Program-made: the position numbers and the translations under genes
Assembly: GCF_000496755.2 (NCBI RefSeq)
Contig: NZ_AYKS02000029.1
Span: 1-55,406, forward strand
DNA: 55,406 nt
DNA from: Serratia sp. DD3
Lineage (GTDB): Bacteria > Pseudomonadota > Gammaproteobacteria > Enterobacterales > Enterobacteriaceae
Direction of reading: 5' to 3'
Shown here: one piece after another, positions 40,098-53,100 of the stretch
Numbering within the stretch: the stretch's first letter is position 1
How the letters are laid out: each line of letters starts with the position of its first letter
The notes under the pieces: model-generated
The model's input: only the letters and a program-made list of their open reading frames with translations
What the model was told of the DNA's origin: nothing
Database searches by the model: none

Positions 40098-41597
40098 TCA
40101 ATCCTCTAACGTCGCATATTTCATGATACTTTCCTGTGTGGCGCTGGCGTTATTTAACTCGCCAGTAATGCGGCCATTGCGCATCACTAAAATACGGTCA
40201 CACATGCCAATAATTTCCGGTAATTCTGAGGAGATCATGATGATAGATTTCCCTTTTTGTACTAATCGGTTCATTAATTCATAAATTTCCAACTTTGCAC
40301 CAACATCAATGCCGCGTGTTGGTTCATCGAAAATTAAAATATCGGTGTCTTTGCACACCCACCGGGCAATAATTATTTTTTGCTGGTTCCCTCCACTTAA
40401 ATAGAGCGCAGCCTGTTGTAAATGGGGCGTTTTAATCCTCAGCGTTTTCACTAATTGCTGGCTGACCTCATGGCACTGCTTTTCTTTAACAATCCCAAAT
40501 TGATTGGAGTATTCAGGGAAGTTACCCAGCATGATATTCAATTCAACTGACAGGCCAAGCGCTAACCCCTCTTTTTTACGGTCCTCCGTCAAGTAGCCAA
40601 TGCCCTGCTCAATGGCCTGAGAAACATGGTTAATGTGGGTTAATTTCCCATTGAGCCACACTTCGCCACCATCAATTTTATCGGCACCAAATATTGCTCT
40701 GGCCAGTTCCGTCCGCCCTGCGCCCATTAGCCCAGACAGGCCGAGGATCTCACCGCGATAAAGGGAGAAATTGATATCCCGCAATACCTCTTTACGCTGC
40801 AGGTTTTTCACTTCCAGCACTTTATCTTTGCCGGTGAAAGCCGGGCGACGCGGGTAAATATCCCCCAGTTCGCGCCCCACCATCATCGCGATCAGGTCGC
40901 TAATCTGTACCGAGTCATAATCCACCGTGGCGATAAACTTGCCATCGCGCATCACCGTGGCCCGGTCAGCAATCAGCGCCAACTCCTCAAGGCGGTGGGA
41001 GATATAAACCACACCAGTACCCTGTGCTTTGAGTAAGCGCGTCACCTGGAACAGGCTATCGATTTCACTTTCTGTCAATGCGGCAGTGGGCTCATCCATG
41101 ATCAACACTTTGGCATTAACCGAAATCGCTTTAGCAATTTCCACCATTTGTTGCTGAGCCACAGTAAGGTCCGCCACCCGCATTTCCGGTTTTACTTTCA
41201 AATTTAACTTCGCCAGGATATCAATCACCTGGGCGCGTTGTTTTCTGACATCTAATTGCCAACGGTTATTCTTGCAAAACTCCCGGCCAATAAAAATATT
41301 CTCTTCCACCGTTAAGTCTGGGAACAGATTAAACTCCTGGTGAATAATGGTGATCCCTAAGTTTTGCGCTATCAGTGGGCTGGGGAATGCCACCTTATTA
41401 CCTTCAAAAATAATTTCCCCTTCATCTTGCTGATAAACTCCAGAAAGAATTTTCATCAGTGTTGATTTACCCGCACCATTTTCCCCTAGCAGTGCATGAA
41501 CTTCTCCACGACGTAAATTAAAACTGACGTTATTTAATGCCACCACACCGGGAAACCGCTTGGTAATATGATTCATCTGCAAAAAATTATCTGACAT
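40098..41597 (-). CDS. Sugar ABC transporter ATPase (RbsA type, two nucleotide-binding domains)
   Basis: A 499-residue tandem ATPase. The first domain has Walker A LLGENGAGKSTLMKIL, the ADLTVAQQQMVEIAKA signature and Walker B LIMDEPTAAL. The second has the degenerate loop SGLMGAGRTELARAI, signature LSGGNQQKIIIARW and LIFDEPTRGIDVGAK. This asymmetric build is normal for RbsA/MglA/XylG. ATG 41597 gives the family start MSDNFLQMNHITKRFPGVVAL; an upstream ATG would add 11 residues. It is the first gene of the importer operon. Confidence 0.94.
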   Translation of the reverse strand: MSDNFLQMNHITKRFPGVVALNNVSFNLRRGEVHALLGENGAGKSTLMKILSGVYQQDEGEIIFEGNKVAFPSPLIAQNLGITIIHQEFNLFPDLTVEENIFIGREFCKNNRWQLDVRKQRAQVIDILAKLNLKVKPEMRVADLTVAQQQMVEIAKAISVNAKVLIMDEPTAALTESEIDSLFQVTRLLKAQGTGVVYISHRLEELALIADRATVMRDGKFIATVDYDSVQISDLIAMMVGRELGDIYPRRPAFTGKDKVLEVKNLQRKEVLRDINFSLYRGEILGLSGLMGAGRTELARAIFGADKIDGGEVWLNGKLTHINHVSQAIEQGIGYLTEDRKKEGLALGLSVELNIMLGNFPEYSNQFGIVKEKQCHEVSQQLVKTLRIKTPHLQQAALYLSGGNQQKIIIARWVCKDTDILIFDEPTRGIDVGAKLEIYELMNRLVQKGKSIIMISSELPEIIGMCDRILVMRNGRITGELNNASATQESIMKYATLED

Positions 41598-41735
41598 GGC
41601 GCTTTCTTTCCCTTGAATCAAGTGTCGCAATAGGTAGAAAACGGGAAAGACACATGCCCATCAGATCAGGGGTTGGCTGGCATGGAGACTATTTTTCGCC
41701 AGAACCTGGGGCATAGAACCCGCTCGACATTTTTA

Positions 41736-41751
41736 GCTAACTCGAATTAGC
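41736..41751. promoter_or_regulatory. LacI-type operator 1
   Basis: GCTAACTCGAATTAGC, with perfect GCTAA/TTAGC arms around CTCGAA. It lies 139 bases before the importer start codon. It is the best-formed of the three related sites. Confidence 0.7.
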
Positions 41752-41809
41752 AATTTCTAGATAAACCTATGCAAACTCCGTCATCCAGACAAACACTTTG
41801 ACGTCAAAT

Positions 41810-41825
41810 TGTGATGACGCTCAAC
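41810..41825. promoter_or_regulatory. CRP-like site (importer side)
   Basis: TGTGA-N6-TCAAC, 9 of 10 against TGTGA-N6-TCACA apart from one position in the right half. Central in the divergent region. Confidence 0.55.
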
Positions 41826-41913
41826 TGAAATAGTTTATTCCAATGAAAATAAACAACTTTTTTTATTTACCTCGGTTTATGCCTTTTCCCTATTAACCGA
41901 TATTGCGCCGAGT

Positions 41914-41929
41914 CGTGAAAGACATCACA
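41914..41929. promoter_or_regulatory. CRP-like site (fucI side)
   Basis: CGTGA-N6-TCACA, matching the CRP consensus except for the first base. It lies about 160 bases before the fucI ATG and 45 bases upstream of operator 2. Confidence 0.6.
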
Positions 41930-41973
41930 GTTTACGAATAAAAATATTGTCTATATCACTGACAGATATCTAT

Positions 41974-41989
41974 GCTACATCGAGTTAGC
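41974..41989. promoter_or_regulatory. LacI-type operator 2
   Basis: GCTACATCGAGTTAGC, 13 of 16 identical to operator 1. It lies 101 bases before the fucI start, where it could block the fucI promoter. Confidence 0.65.
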
Positions 41990-42089
41990 AAAACAAAAAG
42001 CAGTGCTATTTCACGCTATTTATGCTGTCAGCAGCGCGAAATGCTATCACCTAAAACAGTTAAAAGATTTATCAGCGCGAGGGATCACA

Positions 42090-43868
42090 ATGAACCGTTT
42101 AACGACTTTACCCAAGATTGGTATTCGCCCAGTGATTGATGGGCGCCGTATGGGGGTACGCGAGTCACTCGAAGAGCAAACCATGAAAATGGCACAAGCC
42201 ACAGCTCAGCTATTGAGTGAACAGTTACACCACCCCTGTGGCGCTCCTGTTGAGTGCATTATTGCCGACTCTTGCATCGCCGGTATGGCGGAGTCTGCCG
42301 CCTGCGAAGAAAAGTTCAGCCGCCAAAATGTCGGGCTCACCATCACAGTGACCCCCTGCTGGTGTTATGGCAGTGAAACCATCGATATGGACCCATTACG
42401 CCCCAAAGCTATCTGGGGGTTTAATGGCACAGAACGCCCAGGCGCGGTCTATTTGGCTGCAGCACTGGCTGCCCATAGTCAGAAAGGCATTCCGGCCTTC
42501 TCCATTTACGGCCATGACGTGCAGGATAGTGGCGATAACCAGATCCCTGCTGATGTACAACAAAAACTGCTGCGCTTTGCCCGCACTGGCTTGGCTGTCG
42601 CCAACATAAAAGGCAAAAGTTATCTGTCAGTTGGCGGTGTTTCAATGGGGATTGCCGGTTCCATTGTTGACCACAATTTCTTTGAATCCTGGCTCGGAAT
42701 GAAAGTACAAGCGGTGGATATGACCGAACTACGCCGCCGCATTGATCAAAAAATTTACGATGAACAGGAACTGGCACTGGCGCTGGCATGGGCAGATCAA
42801 CATTTCCGTTTTGGACCAGATTTGAACTCGGAACAGTATCGGCGCTCACCAGAAAGCAACCGCGCGGTTCTGCGTGAGAGTTTGCTGATGGCCATCTGTA
42901 TCCGTGACATGATGCAGGGTAACCCGGCTTTGGCAGAAAAAGGTTTCACTGAAGAATCATTAGGCTACAACGCCATTGCTGCCGGTTTCCAAGGTCAGCG
43001 CCACTGGACAGATCAATACCCTAACGGTGATACCGCAGAAGCCCTGCTCAACAGTTCATTTGACTGGAACGGGGTGCGTGAACCCTTAGTTGTCGCCACC
43101 GAAAACGATAGTCTCAACGGTGTTGCCATGCTGTTCGGCCATATGCTGACCGGCACCGCACAGGTGTTTGCCGATGTCCGTACCTATTGGTCACCTGAAG
43201 CGGTTAAGCGTGTCACCGGTAGTGAACTGACTGGTCAAGCCAAAAACGGCATTATCCACCTGATTAACTCCGGTTCGGCAGCGCTGGATGGCACCTGCCG
43301 CCAATCAGACAGCCAGGGTAATCCCACCATGAAGCCGCACTGGCAAATCAGCCAGCAAGAAGCCGACCAGTGCCTGCAAGCAACTCAATGGTGCCCGGCA
43401 ATTCATGAATATTTCCGTGGCGGTGGTTACTCCTCCCGTTTCCTGACCCGGGGTGGCGTGCCATTCACCCTGTCACGGGTCAATATCGTCAAAGGTGTTG
43501 GGCCAGTGCTGCAAATTGCCGAAGGCTGGAGCGTTGAATTACCCGCAGAGATGCACAACGCTCTGGACAAACGCACCAACGAAACCTGGCCAACCACTTG
43601 GTTTGCCCCACGCCTGACAGGCAACGGGCCTTTTACTGATGTCTATTCAGTAATGGCTAATTGGGGGGCCAACCACGGCGTACTGACCATCGGGCATGTT
43701 GGCGCTGATCTGATTACCCTGGCCGCCATGCTGCGTATTCCCGTCTGTATGCATAACGTGGAACAGAGTGACATCTATCGCCCGTCCGCCTGGGCGGCAC
43801 ATGGTATGGATCTAGAAGGCCAGGACTACCGCGCCTGCCAGAACTATGGCCCGCTGTATAAGCGCTAA
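42090..43868 (+). CDS. fucI: L-fucose isomerase
   Basis: 592 residues, as in E. coli FucI (591). A Mn-dependent ketol isomerase converting L-fucose to L-fuculose, first step of the pathway. Metal and active-site segments are visible: [21 protein letters not shown] (Glu), [18 protein letters not shown] (Asp) and [19 protein letters not shown] (His). I chose ATG 42090 ([20 protein letters not shown]), preceded by GAGGG; an in-frame ATG at 42003 lacks family similarity. First gene of fucI-fucK-fucU-fucR. Confidence 0.96.
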   Translation: MNRLTTLPKIGIRPVIDGRRMGVRESLEEQTMKMAQATAQLLSEQLHHPCGAPVECIIADSCIAGMAESAACEEKFSRQNVGLTITVTPCWCYGSETIDMDPLRPKAIWGFNGTERPGAVYLAAALAAHSQKGIPAFSIYGHDVQDSGDNQIPADVQQKLLRFARTGLAVANIKGKSYLSVGGVSMGIAGSIVDHNFFESWLGMKVQAVDMTELRRRIDQKIYDEQELALALAWADQHFRFGPDLNSEQYRRSPESNRAVLRESLLMAICIRDMMQGNPALAEKGFTEESLGYNAIAAGFQGQRHWTDQYPNGDTAEALLNSSFDWNGVREPLVVATENDSLNGVAMLFGHMLTGTAQVFADVRTYWSPEAVKRVTGSELTGQAKNGIIHLINSGSAALDGTCRQSDSQGNPTMKPHWQISQQEADQCLQATQWCPAIHEYFRGGGYSSRFLTRGGVPFTLSRVNIVKGVGPVLQIAEGWSVELPAEMHNALDKRTNETWPTTWFAPRLTGNGPFTDVYSVMANWGANHGVLTIGHVGADLITLAAMLRIPVCMHNVEQSDIYRPSAWAAHGMDLEGQDYRACQNYGPLYKR

Positions 43869-43972
43869 CACCGTCATTGCCAAATAGTGGCGTGGTGTAT
43901 CCCCGTTGAGGCAAGTTGCAGCCAAGCTCGTCTTCTGCAGCTTGCCTGGCAACGGGTAAACGAGGAATCATA

Positions 43973-45415
43973 ATGAACCGTGATATTGTCATTGTCCTGG
44001 ATTGCGGTGCCACCAATGTGCGCGCTATTGCGGTAAATGCGCAGGGAGAAGTGGTCGCCAAAGCGGCCACCCCCAATACTAGCCAACCCGCAATGGAAAA
44101 CGACCAGTGGCATATCTGGTCACTGGACGACATATTGCAGCGTTTCGCTCAGTGCAGCCAGCAGATCGCCCCACAGTTGCAGGGGGATCGTATTCATGCA
44201 CTCACAGTGACCACTTTCGGTGTTGATGGGGCGCTGGTGGACGCAAACGGGCAACTGCTCTACCCGATTATTAGCTGGAAATGCCCACGAACAGCGGCGA
44301 TTATGGCAAATATTGCTGACTACATTACGCCAAGCGAATTACAAACCATTTCAGGCATCGGCCAATTCAGCTTTAATACCTTGTACAAACTGCTGTGGTT
44401 AAAGCAGAACCATCCTGAATATCTGGAACAGGCCCACGCTTGGCTATTTATCTCTTCTTTGATCAACCAGCGCCTCACCGGGGAATTTACCACTGACCGC
44501 ACCATGGCGGGCACCAGTCAACTGCTTGATGTGCGTGAAGAACATTTCAGCAGTACCATTTTGCAGCGTATCGGTCTGCCCGCAACGCTATTCCCTCCGT
44601 TAATCAGTGCGGGTGAACAGATTGGTCGTCTGTTGCCACACATGGCTGAACGTTTAGCGCTGCCTGCCGGTATTCCGGTGATTTCCGCCGGGCATGATAC
44701 TCAATTTGCCCTATTTGGCTCCGGTGCCGGGTTACAGCAACCGGTGTTATCGTCCGGCACCTGGGAAATTCTGATGGTGCGCACCCCGCAGGTAAATACC
44801 TCGTTATTACCGCATTTTTCAGGTTCAACCTGCGAGCTGGATAGCTGCCAGGGTTTATTTAACCCCGGCCTGCAGTGGCTGGCATCGGGGGTGCTGGAAT
44901 GGGTGCGGCAACTCTACTGGCGCAATGAGGCGTTGCCTGAGGTTTATGGGCAGATGATTGCTGAAGCGCGTGCAATCCCCCCCGGTTCAGAAGGTTTGCG
45001 TATGAATTGCCACTTGCTCGATCAGCAGGCACAAGCGGGCTGGTACGGTGTTGGCTTACATACCAATCGTGGCCATTTTTATCGCTCTGCACTGGAGGGG
45101 CTGAGCTGGCAACTGCGCCATAACCTGTCGGTGCTGGAACGAATTGGTGGCTTCAAGGCCGAGGCATTGCAACTGGTTGGCGGCGGTAGCCGTAATGCCT
45201 TGTGGAACCAAATCAAAGCAGATGTGCTGAATATGCCAGTCAAGGTGCTGCAAGAAGCTGAAACCACCGTGCTTGGGGCCGCCATGTTTGCCTGGAGTGG
45301 CGCGCGGTTCTACCACTCGCCGGAAGAAGCCCGACAGCAGGTGAATTATCGCTATCACACTTACTATCCCGGTGAGCAAAGCGCTTTATACCAGAGTTTC
45401 GCTGCTGAGCACTGA
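43973..45415 (+). CDS. fucK: L-fuculokinase
   Basis: A 480-residue FGGY-family kinase phosphorylating L-fuculose to L-fuculose 1-phosphate, the FucA substrate. The N-terminal domain has [17 protein letters not shown] and the substrate-side [14 protein letters not shown]. The C-terminal domain has [28 protein letters not shown] and [26 protein letters not shown] precedes ATG 43973; an in-frame ATG at 43916 is less likely. It lies 104 bases after fucI and 21 before fucU. Confidence 0.96.
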   Translation: MNRDIVIVLDCGATNVRAIAVNAQGEVVAKAATPNTSQPAMENDQWHIWSLDDILQRFAQCSQQIAPQLQGDRIHALTVTTFGVDGALVDANGQLLYPIISWKCPRTAAIMANIADYITPSELQTISGIGQFSFNTLYKLLWLKQNHPEYLEQAHAWLFISSLINQRLTGEFTTDRTMAGTSQLLDVREEHFSSTILQRIGLPATLFPPLISAGEQIGRLLPHMAERLALPAGIPVISAGHDTQFALFGSGAGLQQPVLSSGTWEILMVRTPQVNTSLLPHFSGSTCELDSCQGLFNPGLQWLASGVLEWVRQLYWRNEALPEVYGQMIAEARAIPPGSEGLRMNCHLLDQQAQAGWYGVGLHTNRGHFYRSALEGLSWQLRHNLSVLERIGGFKAEALQLVGGGSRNALWNQIKADVLNMPVKVLQEAETTVLGAAMFAWSGARFYHSPEEARQQVNYRYHTYYPGEQSALYQSFAAEH

Positions 45416-45436
45416 TGATTTTAGAAGGAACCGACG

Positions 45437-45868
45437 ATGCTAAAAAATATCTCCCCATTGATTTCGCCCCAGTTATTAAAAACCCTCGCCGAAATGGGCC
45501 ATGGCGATGAAATCATTTTCTCTGATGCCCATTTCCCAGCTCACAGTTTAGGGCCGCAGGTGATCCACGCAGACGGTTTAGCCGTAAGCGATCTACTCGT
45601 TGCTGTTATTCCCCTGTTTGAGCTCGACAGCTACGCGCCACCTCTGGTGATGATGGCCCCGGTAGCGGGCGATGCTCTGGACCCTAGTGTAGAACAGCGT
45701 TATTTGCAGGCACTGTTTGGTGCTGGGCCTACGACGCCACAGCCGATAGTGCGCATCGACCGTTTTGCGTTTTATCAACGAGCAAAAACAGCGTTTGCGA
45801 TTGTTATCACTGGGGAAAGGGCAAAATATGGCAATATCTTATTGAAAAAAGGGGTTACCCCTGCATGA
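45437..45868 (+). CDS. fucU: L-fucose mutarotase
   Basis: A 143-residue RbsD/FucU-family protein interconverting alpha- and beta-fucose so that the isomerase receives the right anomer. It has the catalytic-His segment [20 protein letters not shown] near residues 18-37 and the C-terminal [21 protein letters not shown] lies before the ATG. Its stop overlaps the fucR ATG. Confidence 0.95.
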   Translation: MLKNISPLISPQLLKTLAEMGHGDEIIFSDAHFPAHSLGPQVIHADGLAVSDLLVAVIPLFELDSYAPPLVMMAPVAGDALDPSVEQRYLQALFGAGPTTPQPIVRIDRFAFYQRAKTAFAIVITGERAKYGNILLKKGVTPA

Positions 45869-46587
45869 AAATGGCGCGTCATCAGCGTATCGTACAACTG
45901 CTGCGGCAGCATGAAACCTTGGCGACCGAAGAACTCGCCACACGTTTATCTGTCAGCAAGGAAACCCTACGACGCGACCTGAATATGCTACAAGCGCAAG
46001 GTGAAATCATTCGCCAGCATGGGCGAGCCAAGATCATTAAACGCGATACCCAAGACAGTGGCGACCCCTTCAGTGCCCGGTTGAAAAGTCACCTCAGCAG
46101 CAAAGCGGATATCGCCCGCCAGGCTCTCTCGTGGATCGAACCCGGCATGCTGATTGCGCTTGATGCCAGCTCAACCTGCTGGTATCTGGCGAAACAACTG
46201 CCTGATATCGACCTCACCGTGTTCACTAACAGCGTGCGTATTTGCCAGGAACTGACCAAACGCCAGCATATTCAACTGATCAGTTCAGGTGGTCTGCTGC
46301 AACGAAAATATGCCTGTTATGTTAATCCGGCCCTGGTTTCCCAGCTCAAAGCCTTGGAAATCGACCTGTTTATCTTCTCTTGTGAGGGTCTTGATAAACA
46401 AGGTGTGTTATGGGATTCCAACAGCACTAACGCCGAATTCAAATCCCTGCTGCTCAAACGCGCCCTGCAATCGTTGCTGCTGCTAGACAAAAGTAAAATC
46501 AACCGCACCAGCGAGGTAAAAATTGGCAACTTGGCAGAGGTGATGAGCGTGATTTCCAACCTAGAAGATATCACTGCCAGCAACTAA
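45865..46587 (+). CDS. fucR: DeoR-family regulator of the fucose operon
   Basis: A 240-residue protein. The N-terminal DeoR HTH is [21 protein letters not shown] with [20 protein letters not shown]. The sugar-phosphate sensor domain includes [19 protein letters not shown] and [13 protein letters not shown]. In E. coli FucR is an activator responding to fuculose 1-phosphate. Here it ends the operon and starts inside the fucU stop (ATGA). With the LacI-family regulator at 36882 the region has two regulators, an unusual combination. Confidence 0.93.
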   Translation: MKMARHQRIVQLLRQHETLATEELATRLSVSKETLRRDLNMLQAQGEIIRQHGRAKIIKRDTQDSGDPFSARLKSHLSSKADIARQALSWIEPGMLIALDASSTCWYLAKQLPDIDLTVFTNSVRICQELTKRQHIQLISSGGLLQRKYACYVNPALVSQLKALEIDLFIFSCEGLDKQGVLWDSNSTNAEFKSLLLKRALQSLLLLDKSKINRTSEVKIGNLAEVMSVISNLEDITASN

Positions 46588-47139
46588 AAAACGGCGGCAC
46601 TCGTCGTGCTGACTTCGTTGTTCCTGCCTCGTCTTACCCTACTCGCCGCTGGTAACAGCTACAGAAGAAATCACTCACCAACATCATATAGTCAATTGTA
46701 TTGGGATAATGAAAAAACCCCGGGTGAACTACGCATGAAACAGACCTGTATAGCAAAAGAGCTTTTTTATTAACCCGTTCATTTACTTTTCTATACCTTG
46801 TCTTACGCTTAATGATGCGCAATACATCAACTTTTATTGATCTTACTGAGTAAGCACCGTTCAAAGATGAGCAAAATCTTGCTTTTTTTTCTAACTGGTT
46901 GTTTTTATTAACTGAATGGTTTTATTCACTGAATGTTTATCCCAATAAGTGTCATAAATACAGTCAGTTAGGGTCAGAAGTCAACCTGTACGCGCAACTT
47001 GTCAGGGGTCGATTCAGACCAAAATCAAGGTAGTACGTGAAATAGCTCCGCTGGAAGCGGTTTTTATAGTTGGCTTTATTTCACATATAAAAACAAATGG
47101 TTATCAGAAATAAATCCATTATGTCTAAGAGGCTTGTGT
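46588..47139. other. Intergenic region between fucR and the autotransporter gene
   Basis: 552 bases without a gene. It contains the T-tailed hairpin at 46870-46890 and a weak CCGCT-GGA-AGCGG-TTTTT hairpin at 47048-47065. The autotransporter promoter should lie between these and 47139, but I cannot single out a -35/-10 pair. No Shine-Dalgarno closer than GAGGCTTGT precedes the ATG. Confidence 0.5.
46870..46890 (+). terminator. Probable terminator of the fucIKUR operon
   Basis: AGCAA-AATC-TTGCT followed by seven T residues. The stem is only 5-6 bp and AT-rich, and it lies 283 bases past fucR, so it may not be the only terminator. Confidence 0.5.
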
Positions 47140-50100
47140 ATGAACAAAGTTTACAAGGTGATCTGGAACGCGGTATTACGTATTTTTGTGGTTGCCAGCG
47201 AGTTAGCGAAGAATAAACAGAAAAAATCCTCTTCTGGTAACAGTCTATTGCCTGATAACCCCCAGCGATTGCACTCTCTTAACAATAAAAAAAGTAAGCT
47301 ATTTAAAATCAGTGCGATAACCGTAACATTGTTGAGCGTATTCGCGCCTTTCAACCCAGTTTACGCCATTACACAACAGCAATGTCTTGATATGGGCACC
47401 GCTTGCGCCTTGATAAATAACCGGGCAGATTTACTCGAAGCTCTAAGCCCAACCGGCACCGCCACCACGTTGTTATTAACTCAAAATGTCAATTATGCTG
47501 GAGCAGCCGTAGTTCCTATTTCTCAAAACCGTTCTAATCGGCAAAACATCATTATTGATGGTGGTGGCCATTCGATAACCTTTGGAGTCATGGCCTTCGA
47601 AGTTCCTGCTGCGGATAACGTCCCCCCTACTAACTGGCCCGGTCAAAACGCCACACTCACTTTCACAAACTTCAGTAACTTTATCTCTACCACAGGGACA
47701 ACGGGTAGTGCTCACCTGGTTTCAGCACAGATTGTCGCGCTCAATATGACCGTGATTATGGAAAATAACGCTATACTGCTGAATAACAAACTGGTGGCAT
47801 TTGGCCCTGATACACCCTCTGGTACCCCTAATAATAACAGTATTCTACGCTTGGGGGATAATGGCCCCAGTGTGCTGAATATGGGGGCGTTCCGCCAATG
47901 GGGCGTCGCCAGTAAAGTTGAACTGACCGGTACATTAGCCCTAACAATTATACCGGGCGCTTTCCCTGCAGTATTTTGGAGTAACGCTAACGCCGCAAAC
48001 AGTATCATTCATTTTACTAGCACTTCCGATGCAAGCTTCCTGAGCTCCGTTGCCGGGAACGCCAATGTCCGTTTAACCAATGGGCCGGCTAATAACACCA
48101 TCAACGCAGATAATGCCACCTATAATTTTATTATTGATGATGGTGCCAAAGTTAACCTGAATATTACCGGGCAGAATGTGCTGGGGATCTCTAACTTTGG
48201 TGTACAAATTGGCTCTTACGACCCACTCACCGGGTTTGGCCCTGGAGCCGTTGTCCAGCTTAACAACTGGAGTAATACAACTGTCCCCGCCCCGGTGATT
48301 AACCATCAGATCAGTAATCTTCCTAGCACTAATGCCACCGCAGCCATATTCAACGGCCCAACCTCACCGTATGATGTTATTTATAATTTGGCAACAGGTT
48401 CAATTATTGTTGCTGCCAACAACACTCTTGTCTCGGGCATTATCGCGCGAAAAACCACCGGCACGGGGAATATTTATATTCGCTCTGGCGCACTGATTTC
48501 AGATGGTACCGCGAATGTTTCTTTGGGTACCGGGATTACAGCAGAAACCACCGCCACAACAGCAACCGGTAATATTTTAGTCAAAAACGAAGGCACCATT
48601 CTTAAAGCCACCGGTATTTTGCAAAGAATCAGCTCTACGGTTGGCACGGGGAAAGTTATTAACCAAGGAGTTATAACCAGTACCGTAGCGGGTATTAACT
48701 TGCTGAGTAATATACCAGACAGAATCGCCATGAGTATTGATAATACCAATGGGGTTATCAATGCCAATACTGGCTCAGCAATTAATATAGGCAGTGCCAA
48801 CATTGATCTGGATTTGCTCGGTGGAGAGCTTAATGTTAATGGCACTGACCCTGCGATTAACGTTAACCCAGATAACGCTGGAACTCACACGATCACTGGC
48901 GTCAATGTTAACATTAATAGCGATGCTACTGCGATCACCTCAGGTTCGCTGTCTACCTTTAACCTTTATGATAATACTTTTTCTACTATCGACGGTGCAT
49001 TATTTAAAGAAATAAGCGGGTTAAACTTCCTTTATGGCACCCGAAACAACATTATTAATATTTCAGGTGCAGGAAGGGGGATTTACCGGAGTTTTAATGG
49101 CATCGACCTTACTAATGCCTACTTAACCATTAATGCTAACGGTGCGGGAAGTATCGGTTTAAGTACCGCAGGTGTTCAGGATGGTGATGCAAATATTATT
49201 GTGGGTACCAATACCATTATTAATTCTACCGCAGGCAGTGCCATTGATTTTCAGAATGGGATACCCCAAAGCCTGACAAACTATGGTGAGATCAATGGCA
49301 GTGTTTCCATGGGGAACAGTGGGAACACCATTATCAATAATGGCACATTATACTCGCTTGATAGCGGAAGCGGTGATGATACCTTAACCTTCAACCCTAA
49401 TTCTATCAGTCAGGGGTTAATTGATCTTAGCGATGGTAATAATACCGTAAATATTTATGATGGTTCTTATGTCAATTCAATTAATACCGCCAGTGGCGAT
49501 GATATTTTCAATATCATTGATTTAACGCCCAATAGTAACACCATGTTAGGTGGCCTTGATGCCGGGGCTGGGAATAACACGCTTAACTTTATTAATTCTA
49601 TTCGAGCCCTTAACCTTGCCACCCGGTTAGAAAATTTCAATAATATTAATATTGATGCCACATCAATCATTACCTTAGCCGATAGCAACAATATCAGTAG
49701 CGGTAGCCAAGTTAATTTAACCGACACCACCAGTCAGTTATTATTTGGCGATACCTACAATGGACAATTCGGCGGCATTCTGGCGGGCACTGGGGCCGCC
49801 ACAGTACAAAATGGGGCCAATGTCACCTTGGTCAATGCCAGCCCCTTCCTCGGTGACTGGACCGTTGATAACGGTGGCATACTCAATGCCAGCCAGGAAG
49901 ATCAATTAGGTGCAGGTTCAGTTTATTTAGCTGGGCTGTTGAACTTAACCACCATCAGCAACTTCAATAAACAGTTAATCGGTAGCGGCACACTGCATGT
50001 TGATGCCAACAATAACAGCTTTGGCTTTGGTGCCAATGTCGGTTTAGGCTTTACTGGCCTGATGGACATGAACAACGGCAGCTTTGCCCTAACGCCAGCC

Positions 50101-53100
50101 AATGCGCAAGTGCTCTCTAATGCAACATTGCGCGGATCCGCCAACAGCCTGATTACCGTGCCAACGGGTAACAGCCAAATAGGTAACCTCAGTTTGAATG
50201 GTGGCACCATCCAGTTTGCCGATGGTGGCGTCATCACCACTGGTCTACTCAATGTTGAAGCTGCCTCGGTGGTGCAACTGGATACGGCTAGCCTCACCGA
50301 CGGTAATTTATTAGATCTGGATGTTGGCGACCTCACCACGCTGGTTGATAGCAGCAATACTCTCAGTGCTGGCCAACTGAACAGTCTTTATCTGCAGGAT
50401 CTGTCAGGCAATGCCCTGTCAAACGGATCGCTGATTGACTACCTGCAAAATGGCAATCTGGTGGCAATCAATACCTATAATTTCGCCTTGTCCAGTGATC
50501 CTGGTTTGAAAATATCCTATGCACCCACGCAAATCGACCTTCAGACTGCACAGACACTCACTCTCAGTTCCGTTGGTGCAACCGATAGCACCCTATCCGC
50601 CCGGGTCACTGGCAGCGGTAATTTGGCAATTGGCAGCGATAATATCGCACTAACGCTAAATAACACCCTGAATGACTATACGGGGAATACCTCAGTCAAT
50701 GGCGGTATTCTTAATGTCGGGGCAAACCAGGCGTTGGGTAACACCAATACCCTCACTGTCGCCAACACAGCTACCCTGAACCTGTCTGGATACAGCCAAA
50801 CCGTGGATTCCTTGGTGAATGACGGTAGCTTTAACTTTGCTGGTGGCACATTAACTCTCCGTTCCGGGGGAAGTAGCAATAGTGTTGGTGGGCTCAATGG
50901 CGGTGGTGTGTTAAACATCAATGGCGGGACCTTTACCGTCAATGGGGCTAACAGCTTATTCTCCGCGCAAACAACCATTGCCACTGGTGCCAATGCGACA
51001 CTCAACGCAGCAGATGCATTAGGCAACAGTAATATTGTGGTGGATGGCACCCTTAACCTCAATGGCGCTGATACGGCCTTTGATAACACCTTGTCTGGTG
51101 CTGGCCTGGTTAATATCAACAATGACCTGGTGTTCACAGGGAATAATCAGGCACTCTCGGGTGCTATTGATATTAATGCCAACTCAAGCCTGACTATTGA
51201 TCAAACCAACCAACTCGGCACCGCTGACATTGATTTAACCGCCGGGTCATCACAGCTGATTCTGGATAATTTACAAGGCAACCTCGCCAATACCTTAAGT
51301 GGCGTAGCGGGTGCTACCGTTAGCGTGGAAAATGGTTCAAACACCACCTTGATCGGGACCAATACGCTGTTTGATGGCCTGTTTGCCATTGATGGTACCA
51401 GCCAACTTATTGTAGCCAGTGATCAACCGCTGGGTACTGCAACCATTGATATTGCCACCGGCGGGCAGTTTATTTTTAACAATTACCTTAGCGGTGTGCT
51501 CTCTGCATTAAATAACGATATCACTGGCACCGGTACTTGGTTATTAAACGGCAGCAATATCGACCTTGCCAATAATAGTCATCTCTCCACGTTCGGCGGT
51601 ACGGTGAGAATTAATGATGGCTCATCCCTCACGTTAGACAATCAAACCGCACTCAACGCCAATACTATCTTTGACGTCGTCAATGGCCTTGATAGTCTCA
51701 ATATTCAGGGTAATGCTGCCTTTGCTCTGGCCAATCAACTCACTGGCAACGGATGGGTCTATGTCGATAACAATGGCCAGTCATTTGATTTCACTAATAG
51801 CAATAATCAATTCACCGGCAACCTGGTGTTGCAAAACACCCAATTTGTCCTGAACGGTCTTAATACATCCACGTTAACTAATGCTGATTTAACGCTGGAT
51901 ACCGGCAGTAACACTACTGTGGGTGTTACCGGGGTGGCCTCTAATGAGACCATTGGCAATTTAAGCTTGAACGGCGGCACCCTCAATTTCTACGGTGATC
52001 TTCTCAACGAAAGCACCATTACCACCGACAATCTGCTCGCCAGTAGTGGCATTATCAATATTGCAGGTGGGATAACGTGGAATGACGCCGGCAGCAGCCT
52101 GTTAAATCAAATGGCGAATAACGCCTCAATGGCGCTGATTTATGCCAATATCGCGACCGGCATCGATAACCTCACCCTGCATATTGATGACACTGAGGTG
52201 ACTAACCAATCGGTAGCATCTGACCTGATCCAGAACAACCTTAGGGTGGCCCAAGGGCTCTATAACTACGCACTGTCGAATACCCGGGGCGCAGACAACG
52301 GGTTATTCCTCAATTTTAATCTGATCCAGCTCAACCTGATTGAAGATGGGCAAGATGCCCTGCTGGTGGCCACCGATGCCACCCCTGGCAGCAATCATGA
52401 CCTGTTAGCGCTGGTTACCGGCGCTGGGGGCATCGTTCTGGATGCGTCCGCAGCACCGCTCACTATCTCCAACAGTGGCAACAACTACAGCGGTACCACC
52501 CGGGTGACCGGCGGCACGGTGCTGTTAGGGGCGAGCAATTCCCTGGGGCTGACCCAACTGTTAACGGTGGATAGCAACGCTCTGTTGAATATGGCTGGCT
52601 TTACCCAGACCGTGGGTGAACTGAATAACCTCGGTGCCCTGACGCTCAATGGCGGTACATTAACCAATGATGGCCTGTTGACCAACGCTGGTACCCTTAA
52701 CTTGGCGGGCGGTACCCTCAATCTGCTGGGTGGTGGCACCTCCACCGCCACCGATGGCCTGGCGGGTGCGGGTAACCTGAATGTGTCGGGCGGCAGCTTA
52801 ATCCTGAGTGCCGATAACAGCACCCTGTCTGCTATCACTACTATAGCGGCGGGTGCCGATGTCACCTTAACCAATACCGGTACCCTGGGGAACGGTGACA
52901 TCAACATCGCCGGGGTCCTGAATTTTAACCGTGATGGCAGTTTCGGCAATCGACTCCGTGGTAACGGGATGGCCAATACTAATGCCAACGTCCAACTGAC
53001 CGGCAACAGCGACTTTATCGGCACCCAGTCGGTCAATGCCGGCGGTACCCTGACGGTGACCGAGGCCCACAATCTGGGGGCCGACAGCGCCACGGTGGAT

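Larger units (their letters stand above)
41598..42089. promoter_or_regulatory. Divergent control region between importer and fucI
   Basis: This 492-bp region contains, in order, LacI-type operator 1 (41736-41751), a CRP-like site (41810-41825), a second CRP-like site (41914-41929) and LacI-type operator 2 (41974-41989). It must hold the promoters of both the leftward importer operon and the rightward fucIKUR operon. The two operators are 238 bp apart, a spacing that would allow looping by a tetrameric or paired repressor. Confidence 0.7.
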
